Below are positions 1 through 11,610 of a DNA stretch of 60,000 nucleotides, piece after piece. The DNA comes from Glandiceps talaboti (taxonomy: Eukaryota > Hemichordata > Enteropneusta > Spengelidae). The notes under the pieces are model-generated. The model saw nothing but the letters and a program-made list of their open reading frames with translations. It did not search any database and had not been told where the DNA came from. The DNA is taken from the NCBI RefSeq assembly GCF_964340395.1, contig NC_135550.1, positions 14,612,408-14,672,407 on the forward strand, in the 5' to 3' direction. Numbering within the stretch: position 1 is the stretch's first letter; the number at the start of each line of letters is the position of its first letter. The position numbers and the translations under genes were made by a program.

Positions 1-734
1 TACAATTAACACAATTGTGACGGGGAAAGGGACTTGGCTTCTGGATGTACCAAAGTATCCATAACATAATTGGTGATACCTAATAAATAACCACTGCATG
101 ACCACTGTGTTAATAACATTTGTGGAATGACAGTTAAACTCAACAACGTCGACAACTACCAAAAAAATGTAACTACTGCACTCGATATTACTTTCTACCA
201 AGAGAGGCAAATGATAAAGTACTAGTAAAGATCAGTAAAGTAATTCTACACTAGCAATCGCCGACACTGTAGTGATAGTCCAGTTCTTAATGATTTGTAT
301 GACTAGGATCATCGAGTGTTCTCCTGTTCGAAGGATGTCAACTTTGTTATAAACATCGAATAACACTTGTACTTGCAAAGGAAAACAGTTATTCATGTCA
401 CAATATAATGTTATTTATGGTATTGGAAATGTTAGCGGAAAGAACAGAAATAGCATATATATCCAGTGTGAAGTGTAGATAGATTTCTTCATCGGTAAGG
501 TTTACACCTACTAATTTAAGCTGACTAATGTAACTAGTATATCCCTCCCACATTATGGACATCGCATATAGAATGGTATGATTATTATGAACGAGGATAT
601 TACTATAATCATTTGAACTATTTATAGAAAAAAATTACAAATTAAAAACTACTCCCTTCTTGAACTTTCTGAGCGTTTTGCTCATTTACCCTAGTCTCTA
701 TTACAAAGTACTACATTCTACATCAGTTGGGAAA

Positions 735-801
<67 letters not shown>

Positions 802-810
802 ATGATGATT

Positions 811-849
<39 letters not shown>

Positions 850-862
850 ATCATCATCATCA
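735..862. repeat. (GAT)n trinucleotide microsatellite ending in a short inverted (ATC)n
   Basis: About 38 GAT units occur with two TTAT-type interruptions near 800-812. They are followed directly by ATCATCATCATCA, so the 3' end can fold back on the repeat. Read as protein it gives poly-Asp, which is not a gene. Confidence 0.95.
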
Positions 863-1538
863 GGAGTATGTATAGCTATTCCATATTTTCAGATAATAAA
901 TGAACAGTTTATTTATTTATTTAAAGAGACATATAATTGAAAACTATATCTGTGTATGATCAAACATGATGAAGTTTTAACATTATTTCATTTTTTTTTC
1001 AATGTACTACTGACAATATAAGTTACTCCGTCAGTTACACAACTCTGTAACTGTTGCTATGGTAATTGATTTACGTCACAAACGATTAGGTGCTCTATAT
1101 CTGACAAAAGAAAGTTAGAAGGCAATAATTATCACATTTAATGTCACTTGTTTGTAGGGTAAGTACTAGTAACAGTTTTGCACTTTTGCCTCAGTTAAAG
1201 AGGGACATGGGCTAGATCAAAATATTGTTTCTGCAATATCTTTGTTTTAAATGAAAGATTGCATATCTTGCTGTAGGTACTGAAGTACGTTTACTAGTAC
1301 AGTCACTAGTAATCGCGAGATCTATGTCATAACAGTACAGTTAGATAAACTGAATAAACGATTGAATGATTTACTCTTTGGTGCACCCAAAAGGGTCACT
1401 GCACTATTGACATCCAAACCCTCTGGCAAAAATACAAGTGCGTAAACCAAACTTGTGATGCTTAGCTTAGATGGGTGTTTTTATGCTCTTTTCAGGAAAC
1501 AAATCAACACAAATGGGATACTATATGATTTCTAAGTA

Positions 1539-1621
1539 AAGGCCCAGTTACATGGTGTGACGCATGAAGCAATTCGTCGCATGTGACGAATTGCTTAGGG
1601 AGTTGCACTTGTCCGGGCCTT
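1539..1621. mobile_element. 83-bp foldback MITE with 5-bp target duplication
   Basis: The outer ends are AAGGCCC and its complement GGGCCTT. The centre is a perfect 12-bp hairpin (AAGCAATTCGTC, loop GCATGT, 1567-1596). The element is flanked by AAGTA on both sides (1534-1538 and 1622-1626). Alternatively the target could be TTAA: TTAA is intact on the right, with TAAA on the left. There is no coding capacity. It is one of the smallest readable elements in the window. Confidence 0.7.
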
Positions 1622-2259
1622 AAGTATTCAAATTGATAATAAAATTGTATCTCAAAATTACCCATATCCCTTTAGAAATTGCAAGAAGTTCAGCAAACAC
1701 AATATTTTTTTTCACGTACCCCTCCTATTTCACGGTGTTTTTTTCAGGTAAAACCCCTCCCCCAACATTGTCAAGTACCCTCTCAAATCCCTAGACTCCC
1801 TCGGGAGGTGTTTATGAACGCAGAATTAAATTATATCACTTTTCCATAGCATGGGGTAAGATCGATAATAAAGCATTATTATCATTATTATAGTAATTTG
1901 GGTATTTATCAATATCAAGACCCACAATAACGTGTGGACTAGAGATTCAATTCAACTGAGGATAGTCCTAGTACAAAACATTCAACATCGTCACTGGTTG
2001 CTCTCATCTTTTCATTGAATCTTAGCCCACACGCGACTGTACCAATAGACCCTATAAACGAGTCAACACCACCACCGACACCAAACGTGCAATACCAGAC
2101 CCACATAGCTTATGAAAGTAGACTAGACAGAGTGAAGGAGACCGGAGGAGGCGATAGCCACAACTTGACTCTGCGTTATTTTTTTCATAGCTTGTCTTTG
2201 TGGAAATCTGTTTGATTTTCATGTAGGACTTTTACATTTATTCTCAGTTTTAGTAATAA

Positions 2260-2950
2260 GGGAGCGGTCATTTTTAACAAACTGTGTGGAACGGTGTTTT
2301 CGAGGTGAACATGGGGGTTTCTCAAACTGACCCTCCCTCCAGCTCCTCTGACCAAAGCGAAGGTGACCCCCCCCCCCCGGAAAGACCACATTTTCCAAAA
2401 TGTATTGAAACACAAACAACCAGTTTAAATAACAGCTAAAGTGCTGAGTTTCAGTGCTGCATGAATTCACCACAGTCTGGGGACATGTCTAATATTCTAA
2501 CCTAACCATTCTCGCAACCCAGAGTTATTATTTCTAAAAACCTGCAGGAGGCTCGTTAAGAACGTTGCCGTAAAACTGTGGTTTGCGACGATGAACCTAA
2601 TATACAATTAATGTAGCCATTCTTGAATACTATATACCAAATACTAAATGTTGACATTATTTTTAAAGAAATAGTGGACATGATGCATACATATACGGAA
2701 ATATGGATGGGGGGGGGGGTTACCCTACCCCTCCTCCCATCGCAGTAGAAAATTGTTGACAAATGATAGTTGTTCAGGAGTCATTTCATGACACAAAAAT
2801 GACAAATACACCTCGTTTTCCAAACTGACCCCCCCCCACTTTAAGTCATGATCTCCAAAACGACCGCCCCCTCCCGTTTTTTTTTTCAAAATAACCCCCC
2901 TCCCCCAACAAAAAACCCACCGCCCCGGCCGGTTGAAAATGACCGCTCCC
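2260..2950. mobile_element. PIF/Harbinger-like MITE with TAA target duplication
   Basis: The terminal inverted repeats GGGAGCGGTCATTTTTAAC (left) and the complement of GTTGAAAATGACCGCTCCC (right) match at 18 of 19 positions. Both ends are flanked by TAA (2257-2259 and 2951-2953). A 3-bp TWA duplication with TIRs starting GGG is characteristic of PIF/Harbinger. The interior has C-rich direct repeats of a CAAACTGACCCNCCC type and no transposase, so it is non-autonomous. Confidence 0.75.
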
Positions 2951-3174
2951 TAAATCTTATTAGCGCAACTTTTATTTTAAAAAGAGAAGAAATATGTTTT
3001 GCCATTCATTAATTAGGTGTCGCCGAACATTTCAAGATGGGGTGACCATATACTAAGTATGTCAGAATCGCATTTTTTTTCCTGTCCAAACGACCCCCTC
3101 ATCCCCCCTACAATCGATAAGGTTTACACAGATGTCTTCATTGCTGATAAATTACATGACGACCAGGACACTGG

Positions 3175-3182
3175 TGACGTCA
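3175..3182. promoter_or_regulatory. Palindromic CRE (TGACGTCA) upstream of the gene
   Basis: A perfect CREB/ATF palindrome lies about 640 bases upstream of the start codon, and a CGACGTCA variant follows near 3393. The same octamer also occurs inside introns at 13483 and 56861, so presence alone is weak evidence of function. Position near the CpG-rich block is the main argument for it. Confidence 0.3.
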
Positions 3183-3360
3183 GGAAATCAACAACAAACA
3201 ACCAAGGAGGGTAGTTGAAAATTATCCCAATAGTGCATGCTCATAATTATTAGACGTTTAATTCGACGCTTTGCTGGTGGCGACATCCTCTGAGGTGCTA
3301 CTCTTATTAGACAGTACTACTATAAAATATCATGAATATAATAATGGCTGGCACAACTGA

Positions 3361-3811
3361 GATCAATTCAGACATGCGTACATCACACCTTCGACGTCAG
3401 GATTCCTAGGACATCCGGGCATTTCAAAAATCGCTCGCCAATGAAATGGTTTCTCTCCGATCATGTGACTGGTGGCTTAGGACAAGATATTAGCAACAAA
3501 ACTAATCCTGTGAGCTGAACGTACGTGAAAAGACGGTGAAATATTGTGATTCTTACGCGATTTTTTGATCCGTGGACCAATTATATGAAAACTCTGGATT
3601 CTTATGTTTCTTGTAAGTGGATATATTTAGGTGTGAATGGCATGACGGTGTGGATTTACGCATCTTGAGCGACAGCAAATCGCTCAGCTTCAGCAATCAA
3701 GCGTACATCAACATCGAGGGTAACAAGGGCATATCACTGATCTACAGAAAATATCGAAGTCATCGAAGTCTGATCAAGTTTAGAAGCGAGAGATAGGACG
3801 TAGGTTACAGC
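3361..3811 (+). promoter_or_regulatory. CpG-rich promoter / 5' UTR region of the B56 gene
   Basis: CpG dinucleotides cluster here. I count about 30 in 3361-3960, against a handful per 600 bases in the introns, which is the usual mark of an animal promoter in an otherwise CpG-poor genome. An in-frame TAG at 3794-3796 stops any upstream extension of the start codon. A TATA-like TATAAAA lies at 3321-3327, just upstream, but is far from the ATG. A GTAAGT at 3613-3618 could be the donor of a 5' UTR intron, although no convincing acceptor follows. A short direct repeat ATCGAAGTC ATCGAAGTC occurs near 3754-3771. The transcription start is not identifiable from sequence alone. Confidence 0.55.
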
Positions 3812-3956
3812 ATGTCGGCGGCTGGCCCGGTTTCGGACAAGATTGACCCCTTCGTAAAGAAGTCTGTCCGCAAAGGAAAGCAGAAAAAATCGCAAGGGTC
3901 GTCGAAGTACAGAACCAAGAACAGTGTGGAGTTGCAGCCCCTGGCCCTCTTGAAAG
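3812..3956 (+). CDS. PPP2R5E: Exon 1 (start codon) of PP2A B56 regulatory subunit
   Basis: This exon encodes residues 1-48 and the first base of codon 49. It begins MSAAGPVSDKIDPF and runs through a basic stretch (KKSVRKGKQKKSQ) to ELQPLALLK. Vertebrate PPP2R5E has the same plan: a short Ser/Ala/Pro-rich start, a KSVRK-type basic segment and an ELxPLxLLK sequence before the HEAT-like repeats. The start is the first ATG after the in-frame TAG at 3794 and has A at -3, a good Kozak context. The exon ends AAAG|GTGAGT. The split codon G|AT gives Asp49, matching the Asp after LLK in the family (intron phase 1). The tail is probably flexible and may carry localisation or phosphorylation signals. That last point is inference. 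Confidence 0.95.
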
Positions 3957-4373
3957 GTGAGTTAAATTATATATTTGTTTGAACATGCTTGTCGTTGAAT
4001 TCAGATGAGCATATACCAGACAACTTTAAAAGACATAGATTTCAGTGATGCAAGGTTAAATGGACGACTATCTGAGTGGTTTTATGTCCTCATCGTCGCC
4101 GGAGAAAGAGAGGGATGTGCCCCTAAAGCAAGTCTCAGTCAGTGTACTATGTATGAGACGCATGCGTTCCTTTACTCAAATGTGTGGAATACTTTATGAA
4201 GGCATGCTGACTAACAATATCTACATATGTAGTATCGTCTAAGGGTACCAAATTTGTGTCAAAATGGAAACATTTAGTGAGATCGAAATGGCAGTAACAT
4301 CAAGCACTGTACTAGACCATTACCTCAAGGGTAATGATGTGTGCACTTTGCCCCAGAGCCTTTAAGAATTAAT

Positions 4374-4387
4374 ATTACCATGGCAAC
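4374..4387 (-). promoter_or_regulatory. RFX X-box-like site in intron 1
   Basis: The minus strand reads GTTGCCATGGTAAT, one base off the inverted-repeat X-box bound by RFX factors (GTTGCC-N2-GGTAAC). It lies about 420 bases after exon 1. This is a motif match only. Similar CCATGG-centred sequences occur elsewhere in the window. Confidence 0.2.
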
Positions 4388-7300
4388 AGTGGAAGGGGGC
4401 TGCTCATAAATGAAGGGGAGAGAGCTAAGAATATTATGAGGAAATAAGGAGAAAACCTATCAATTTTTGAGTTATTTTGATGAAACCCGTCTTGTTTTAC
4501 TGCAGCTGTATGAATGCTCTTTGAGGGGTAACTTAGGATAGCTACACATTTATGTCAATTATTAATATTTGTATAGAACTTCAATATTGTGAATATTTAA
4601 AGGGTAAAGACATCTCTTTGTTTATTTGACTGTTTTTAATTGTAACAAAATATAATTTTTGTACCCTCAAATGTCAGGAGACAGAAGTCAAAGCCATGTG
4701 TGTTGTAACAGATGGTGGTGTTTGGTACTGCCACAAGGATGTGTGAATTCTCTACAATGCTTGAAAAATATGCAATGTTGAATCTATGGCCTCAAATAGA
4801 TATGTCCATTAATATGACTGGAAGGCAGTCATACAATGTATCACACAGCTGTCCAGCAGGACATCAATTGATAAAGCACACAAAAATGTAATGAAATAAG
4901 TGTTTTATCAAAAGAGAAATTATTGCTGGTGTTGGTAGGAAGAAGGGGCACATACATGTACATGTATATTACATAGTGCCTCACAACCGTTTATATTGAC
5001 CTGGCTTCATGAATACTTAATAACGTCAGGGCACTGTATAGCAGGAAGAAAACGAATATCTGAGGAGTATTTAGTTACTGAAATATACAAATATATATAT
5101 TTTGTAATAAGGAGAGATTTTTTAAAAACATAGTGTATACTAATCGATACATAAAACAGTAGCTTTGATAGTTTTTGGTCTGTAATTATATGCATGTTCC
5201 TACCAAAAATCATACAGTTGCTGGACTAAGTTGGTGACCCTACATGCATGCATGTACATGTAAGCATGATGGTTTCACTCTGCTTGCTAGTAGCTGAAAG
5301 AGAACATGATGCAGGAATTATAGATATTGCTGTTGAGAACACAATTGTTAAAGGATATGCATTTTGTGTCATCATTAATAATCAGTATTGAATTGGATGT
5401 ACGTGTAGTTGCAACTGTGCTGTGACCCGCCATCCAAGTGTTGAAGTCGAGGTTACCAATGACATGGAATAGAAACTGACATGTGACAAATGATCTGGGT
5501 GGGGATTTCTAGACTCAGCAGTCAAAGGCCATACAACATGGTGTCTCAGAATTAGTAACTGTGTGCAACTCTGAGGTCTACATCACAATTTTGATTTGCT
5601 GCAACTAGATTTGGCATTTATGAATCTGGTCTTGCCCCACACAATACTTGTCATCTAATCACTGGATTACACAGGTGATAATCTTCTTACAAAGCTGTGT
5701 ACAGTGTCAGGTCTTTCAATGGTCACACTACAGTATTAAACACAGGATTACAATACAACAACTGTGATGTTGCATTTTTATCAATCCTTGGCAGGTTTTT
5801 ACAACCTGTCTAGGAAAATTGTCTTCAAAATTACCTGTGAATAAAGTGTTTGTTAGATTAGCTCTAAGTTCTGTCAGATATGACTTTTGTAGGCAAGAAC
5901 AAATTGGATATTTGTCTTTGTACTTATAGTCTCAGTTGGGAAGTACAACATGTAACATCTTCCCTTTCAAACTGTTGCAAAGATAGCCAAAAAACCCCCA
6001 GATATGTAGGAGTGTGAGGTTACATTTGTATGTTGGACACAATACTACATATAATGTATGTGCCTCTTTTAGATTGAAAAATGAATTCATACCAGAGAGA
6101 ATTACGGAAAGGGTACAAGGAAACCATGGAAATTCGATTAAAAATTTAATTTCCCGGAATATACAATGTACTAGTAGGTTAGTGAGCACTCGTGTCACAA
6201 ATTCCTGAACTGTGAGGAAAATCTTGGATTAAAGTAGAGTAAAATGTGAACCACAGACCAAGGTTTGTACAAAAGCTCTTCTATAAGTACACATAGAAGA
6301 TGTGCTACTGAAATATTTGATTGATATGCACAATTTAGGTGATAAGAATTGTATCTAATTTATAGAAATCAAGTTTACCGATTTCATGGCATGGTAACAT
6401 TGGAATGTACCCTCCTTGAGTCGGTTTTACAAGCCATTTTAGTGTATAGCTCTGAGTCAAAATCAATTTTCTATAAGGCTAATGAACACACTGGCCTAAA
6501 TTATTGATTGTTGATAGGGTAGCAACATGACTGCATACATAGAATACCCTGGGCAACAAACATGATTCTAGTAGATGTTGATGGGAGGGTAAAGGTCAAA
6601 GTGCCAGTTTTACCTTGACTCCAGGAGGACTTGCTGCTAATGGGAATTAACTTGAGGACAGTATGGCTCTCCTGTGGTCATATTCCTAGTTCTAACTTCT
6701 AGTTTACATTAGAATGTTGATTGATGTGAACATGGTCTAACCACAGACTATACTTTGGAGAGTGATGAGGTGTAAGATTTCATTGGAGTTCATTCACAGG
6801 TCACCAACACTTGGATTCTAAAATGGTTCCATCTTCATGGCACGAATTTGATGTATGATTTGTAGGTTTGAAGGAAGAATGGTGCAAGCCATTCCATCTT
6901 GTATTTCCTGGTTTCAGCCCCCAGGCTGCAATAACCCTTGTCAGGAGGTTATGTACAATTACAACTGGGTGTGTGATAAACAACCACAGCTGACCTAAAA
7001 ATAACCCAGGCATATCCCTGTATGTAGGTTTGGTACTATGTATAATCAATTGTACATGAAATTGAATATATCACTATTTAGGGACTAGGAAGGGTGGATT
7101 GATATATTTTTTCCATCTGAGTCTGTTACGGTTTGTTAATAAACGTCAGTGTTATCAAGCCCATGTCCTTGTTGGTGCTTGTGCAATACTAAAATACATT
7201 GTATAGATATGTGCATGCCACCACAGTTGTTAACGTGCATGCCACCACAGCCATTTTGCACCGAAAGCTGTTCATGTTGCGTCACCTTCCTTCGTGTCAA

Positions 7301-8644
7301 GTTTCAGGCTTATGAAACCAGTGAAGTAGTCACTTCAGAAGTAAAATTACAGGCATTATTTCCTGAGTTCAGTAGACTGACACACCTTATTATCTGTGCT
7401 AGAAGCCACACAATAAAGGAGTTGCATGTCAAATTCCTTGAATAATATAACCATTGTGATGACATTGAAACTGTATAATGTAGAGTCAGAATGCAGTGAG
7501 ACCGGAAAGCCACACATTTCAGTAACATGTACTCCTTGTGACTCAATGCAAAAACGTAAGAAAATGCCACCTCCTGTATTTGCTTGTCAAACTACACTGT
7601 CCATTGTTAACCTATTCCATGAACATGGCTATTTTTAGCTGCAGCCAATAGAAAATGTGGCATGATAAATATACATTCATACCTACATGTACCTTTCTTT
7701 AGCCCAGAGTTACTCGACTGTCTTTGATGAAGGACAAGAAAAACACTAAATCTCTAACTATTTCAAATACATATGTGCACTGGTCCTATTTTGTATTAAT
7801 ATAACCCCTTGCCACTATATTCAAGAACTGAACTTTGAATCCAGATACCCAAAAGGTGTAGAGTAGAAATGATAACATGATACCCTGTGGCAAAATACTA
7901 TCAGAGCTAGCAAGTGTATTTTCATTATTTTTTGCATTATATAAAGGGTCGTTTGAAATATGACTGCACTACCCTATGTATTCATGTACAAGGAATAGCG
8001 ACCATGGCAAGAGAAGTGTTTAGTGTCAGAGTTCATATTCTAGAAGTTAGGATTTGCTGATTTACAGTGTGACATTTAGTCTAGTAACTATACATGTGGT
8101 TGTTTTCTATGATTTCTCTCTTTCACCATGTACTCAAATGGATTGCTCTAGCACAATATCCTGTTGTTGCCACCGACAGCAATATTTTAATGCTTTTGGA
8201 GTGTTGATATAAATGTAATGAAATTATCACATCCTCATGTGACTTTAAGAGTAGACTGGAGTTTGAATGCATAGTAAACAGAACGAAGTAACCAATTACA
8301 ACTGCATGTCAGTATGTAATGTATTAGTATTACTACTGTCATGCTGTATGACATTCCTCCAGCAGGAGATTTAGCTAGATTTCGGTAAGAATTGTCCATT
8401 TGACCATGTATGTGGAGAGATTGTAGAAAATGACCACATGCCAAGTTACTAGACTATATGAAATCCGGTTTACAGAATCTTCATTGACATATTTTGGGCC
8501 TTATTTTCTGTGCCTTTGTAGCAGTACATGTATTATTCCTTTTAATTAAGTGAAGCATGCTTCAAATTTGTAACTTGTCAAAGAAAGTTTAGATGTAACA
8601 ATATCTGTCATGGAATTCACCTGTTTGTTAACATGTTATTGTTA

Positions 8645-8915
8645 CTGATTTGACAGTGAATATCTGTTGAACCCACCCGTCTGAAACATTGCTCCCTGAG
8701 TGGATAGTGTACATCTGTCAACTTCATCTGTATGAAATACTGTTCTCTGGTTGGATAATGTACATCTGTTGACTCCATCTGTATGAAACACTGTACTGTG
8801 ATTGGATACTGTACATCTGTTGACTCCATCTACATGAAACAGTGTTGTCTGATTGGACACTGTACATCTGTTGACTCCATCTGTATGAAACACTTCTCTG
8901 ATGGATAGTTTACAT
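8645..8915. repeat. 51-bp minisatellite, about five units
   Basis: Units containing ACATCTGTTGACTCCATCTG recur at about 8661, 8711, 8762, 8813 and 8864, a steady 50-51 bp period, and they diverge towards both ends. The period is divisible by three, so the minus strand stays open and gives repetitive 70- and 83-codon frames. These are explained by the repeat, not by a gene. Confidence 0.9.
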
Positions 8916-9406
8916 TATAATCAGTGTCTGAAAAATTTAATAGCAATGAACATTCCATGATTAGGTGTGTTACTTGAGAGTTTATTTTCTATCTTTTATA
9001 TGGATTCTCATGTTGTAGGTCTCATAAAGTACACTGCATGTACAGGCAAAGTTATTCAAATGTATGAAGCAAAAACAAAACCAAAACTGAGAACAATAAA
9101 ATCATCTGTTTGGAATTTGACACCTGGGAAACGTTTGCATGTACAACTGTATATCCTCCTTAAATTGCCTTGATTTCTCTTATATGAAGTTGGCCATAAA
9201 ATTTTATGAACTTGTTGTGTAGTAAGTTGGTTGCCATGTACATGTATGTAAGTGCAGTCTGATAAGTGGAAGCAGTTTGAGTAAAGAAGGAATAAGACAG
9301 TGAAGAGGAAGAAATGCTGCTACAAGTGTGTCCTGAACATGAAACTGATAGGAGTGTTATGGTGATGCTTCCATTTTGTATTCCAGATATTGTGGCATTC
9401 TTCGTC

Positions 9407-11049
9407 TTGGTTACCCAGACTCTCGCCTTTGAGAGCATAACCCCTGAGCAAGAGTCTGGGGAAATACTACGTCAGCCATTGTTACAAGATGGTTGCATCA
9501 GTCCAGCACCACTCCAAAACGTATACAATATTGATAAACTGCACAGTCACAGTTGAAATGACCACATGAACTTGAAATCTGCGCAGGTGTGCACAAGGAA
9601 TGACATCACATTCTGGTCCCACTCACCAATTTGCATAGTCTGCGTGCGAGATACATGTAGCTCAACTGATAGCAAAACGAACGGTGTGATGCAGTCACCA
9701 AACATGCTCTTATCTTCGCAGTGATCATCCCAAACCTTAAAATTTTAATCTAGCAATCGATGGCACATCTAATTTAAAAAAGTTGTACGTTAGAGGTGTT
9801 TTGGGCCAATGGGGGACTAGCATGTTTTCTTTTTAAAGTTTCAGTGGTGCAGAACTTGGTAGTTTTAGCCAGTCTCCCTTTAGTGTATTGAATTAAATAC
9901 ACTGCAAAACTACCAGAATTACGATATTTAATAAGAACTAAACTAAAGCTGGAAAATGGTAATGATGATACTCGCGCCTACCTTCATGTTCAATCACTGT
10001 CACTAATAAGTTCACCATAGTCAACTGGTCTGTACAACGTGGGCAATCCGGATGTACGTACATGATGGACACTGTCATGATGTGGTACTCATCGTTAGGT
10101 AGTTATCTAATTGCTTCGTCATGTAATTTTATCCATCTCTTTCTTTTAAATTGAAAACTATTTTTGACATTGAAACGGCAATCATAATTATGTTTGAATG
10201 AGAACCGAATGAAAAATGTTAGGTATCAAACCGTCCACGTTTGGTGCGCGGTCGTCCATATATACACATGGTGATATTAAAAAGTATTTCCCATTTTTCC
10301 CCATCATCCAATCTTCATGTTTTATATATCAATGGAAAGCTTACTTTCCGTACTGCAACCTTACAAAAAATATATATTTGAAGACAAAATTTTGTCGAGA
10401 AAAGAACTGTCAAATGAGACAATGATCGCATGATGATCAAGCGACAAAACACAAAGGAATTTTCGGCACAAGGCAAGTATAATTTGATCGCTCGCACGCT
10501 TAAATCTAACGAGCTGGAAATCAACAGATTTATAGAGCTGTCCATTATAGAGATGTTTGCGTTTTAACAAGTCCAAGATGTGTCTCTCGAGCTACGAAAC
10601 TAGGCAGAAATGTACCCACAGTAGAACCTTCCTCAAGCCAAGTTCGTGACTTCTGTATTATCATTAATATTCATCATTTTGGAAAACCTCCAACTTTGGA
10701 GAGTTTGTAACCTCTCGTTTTGGAGTGGTGTCGGATTATGCATGGAGAGGCTGACCGACCCACAACATGGCCTATGTAATAAAGTCATATGGTAGCAACT
10801 CCTAATAAGAGTATTTTGGTTAATCTCCTAACAAAGACGGTTTTCAAGAAGTTTGTACCATGATTTCAGTTAAAAGGAAAAAAAAGAGTTGATGAAACTT
10901 GAAAGTGAAAATTCGGAATCATGTTGTCCATTAGTGACTGTCACAGATCTCGATAGCGGCCATGTTGTTCCTTACAATAGGCAACATTGTATTTCCCAAG
11001 ACTCTTACTCGGGGGTTGTGTCCTCAACAGTGGGAGTCTGGGTAACCAA
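9407..11049. mobile_element. Possible old transposon bounded by ~61-bp inverted repeats
   Basis: 9407-9467 and 10989-11049 are reverse complements at about 50 of 61 positions, with outer ends TTGGTTACCCAGACTC and GAGTCTGGGTAACCAA. A further inverted match, CACCACTCCAAAACG at 9506-9520 with its complement near 10725-10739, lies inside. No transposase frame remains. It could instead be two opposite-strand copies of one repeat, and no target duplication is clear. Confidence 0.5.
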
Positions 11050-11140
11050 CTCCGAAACTATGGAGTTCTTAGATTTAGCTTATGTGATGGGCTTGGGAGA
11101 CCAATACCGTTATGATTGATTAGGAGAAGGAAAATAGTAG

Positions 11141-11610
11141 TACTGTCCCCATGTGGAAATTTGAATTGAATTGAAGATGGTTTCCTTTCCCCACATGCAC
11201 TAAATGTGGTTTGAACTGATTTAGTTGAAATCTGTTTGAAACTACCTCGGGTGTTAGTGGGGGTGATGGTGGTGGTGATGGTGGCGGTCAGTGTGCCCTT
11301 TAATGATAGCCAAATTTTGTTGTTGTGAGTTAAAAAACTGGGATTTCTTGTGAGTCACCAGATAGTAAGAGATAGGGGAACACCAAATTTTGGTATATCA
11401 CTAGAAATTGTGTGCGTCAGTGGCGCGTCAAATTGGCTTAGAGGGCACACTGGTGGCGGTGGTGGTTTCAAACTGATTCAAAGTAAATTGATTTGAAACC
11501 CACACAAAAGCTAAAGTGAGTCGATTTAAATACATTTCTCCCTTTTCTCATGGGAACAGAAACTGGTTGTGAACCAATTTTACTGAATCAATTCAGGTGT
11601 GGACTGGTCT
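11141..11610. mobile_element. Palindromic MITE family A, copy 1 (split by a nested element)
   Basis: The ends are imperfect inverted repeats (ACTGTCCCCA on the left, GTGGACTGGT on the right). The body is filled with GAATTGATT/AATCAATTC-type words. Removing the nested element and its duplication leaves about 298 bp, close to the 315-bp copy at 48161-48475, whose interior is recognisably related. No coding capacity and no clear target duplication. Confidence 0.65.
11289..11452. mobile_element. hAT-like MITE nested in family A, perfect 8-bp target duplication
   Basis: This 164-bp element begins CAGTGTGCCCT and ends with the inverted AGGGCACACTG. It is flanked by GTGGCGGT on both sides (11281-11288 and 11453-11460). 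CAGTG-type termini with an 8-bp duplication are diagnostic of the hAT superfamily. It has no coding capacity, so it must have been moved by a transposase from elsewhere. The exact duplication suggests it is younger than its host element. Confidence 0.85.

Larger units (their letters stand above)
1..3360. other. Upstream intergenic region
   Basis: No gene is recognisable. The region holds the GAT microsatellite (735-862), the 83-bp foldback element (1539-1621), the Harbinger-like MITE (2260-2950), and C-rich patches at 1715-1805 and 3080-3115 that resemble the interior of that MITE. An open frame at 2015-2215 is slightly less AT-rich than its surroundings but matches no family I know. Confidence 0.6.

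Noticed and set aside
660-875. 71-codon frame with a poly-Asp tract
   Set aside because: It is the translated GAT microsatellite. No flanking coding signal.
2015-2215. 66-codon frame in a less AT-rich patch upstream of the gene
   Set aside because: No recognisable family, no splice context, too short to distinguish from chance. A transcript would be needed to revive it.
3613-3811. Possible 5' UTR intron (GTAAGT at 3613)
   Set aside because: The donor is good but the only nearby AG before the ATG lacks a pyrimidine tract. Not called without transcript support.
8645-8915. CRISPR-like array
   Set aside because: The ~51-bp units are contiguous and diverge throughout, with no conserved repeat plus unique spacer pattern. 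The genome is eukaryotic.
10889-11119. 76-codon frame containing a VTVTDLDSGHVVPYN stretch
   Set aside because: Most of it lies over the right inverted repeat of the 9407-11049 structure. No domain recognised.
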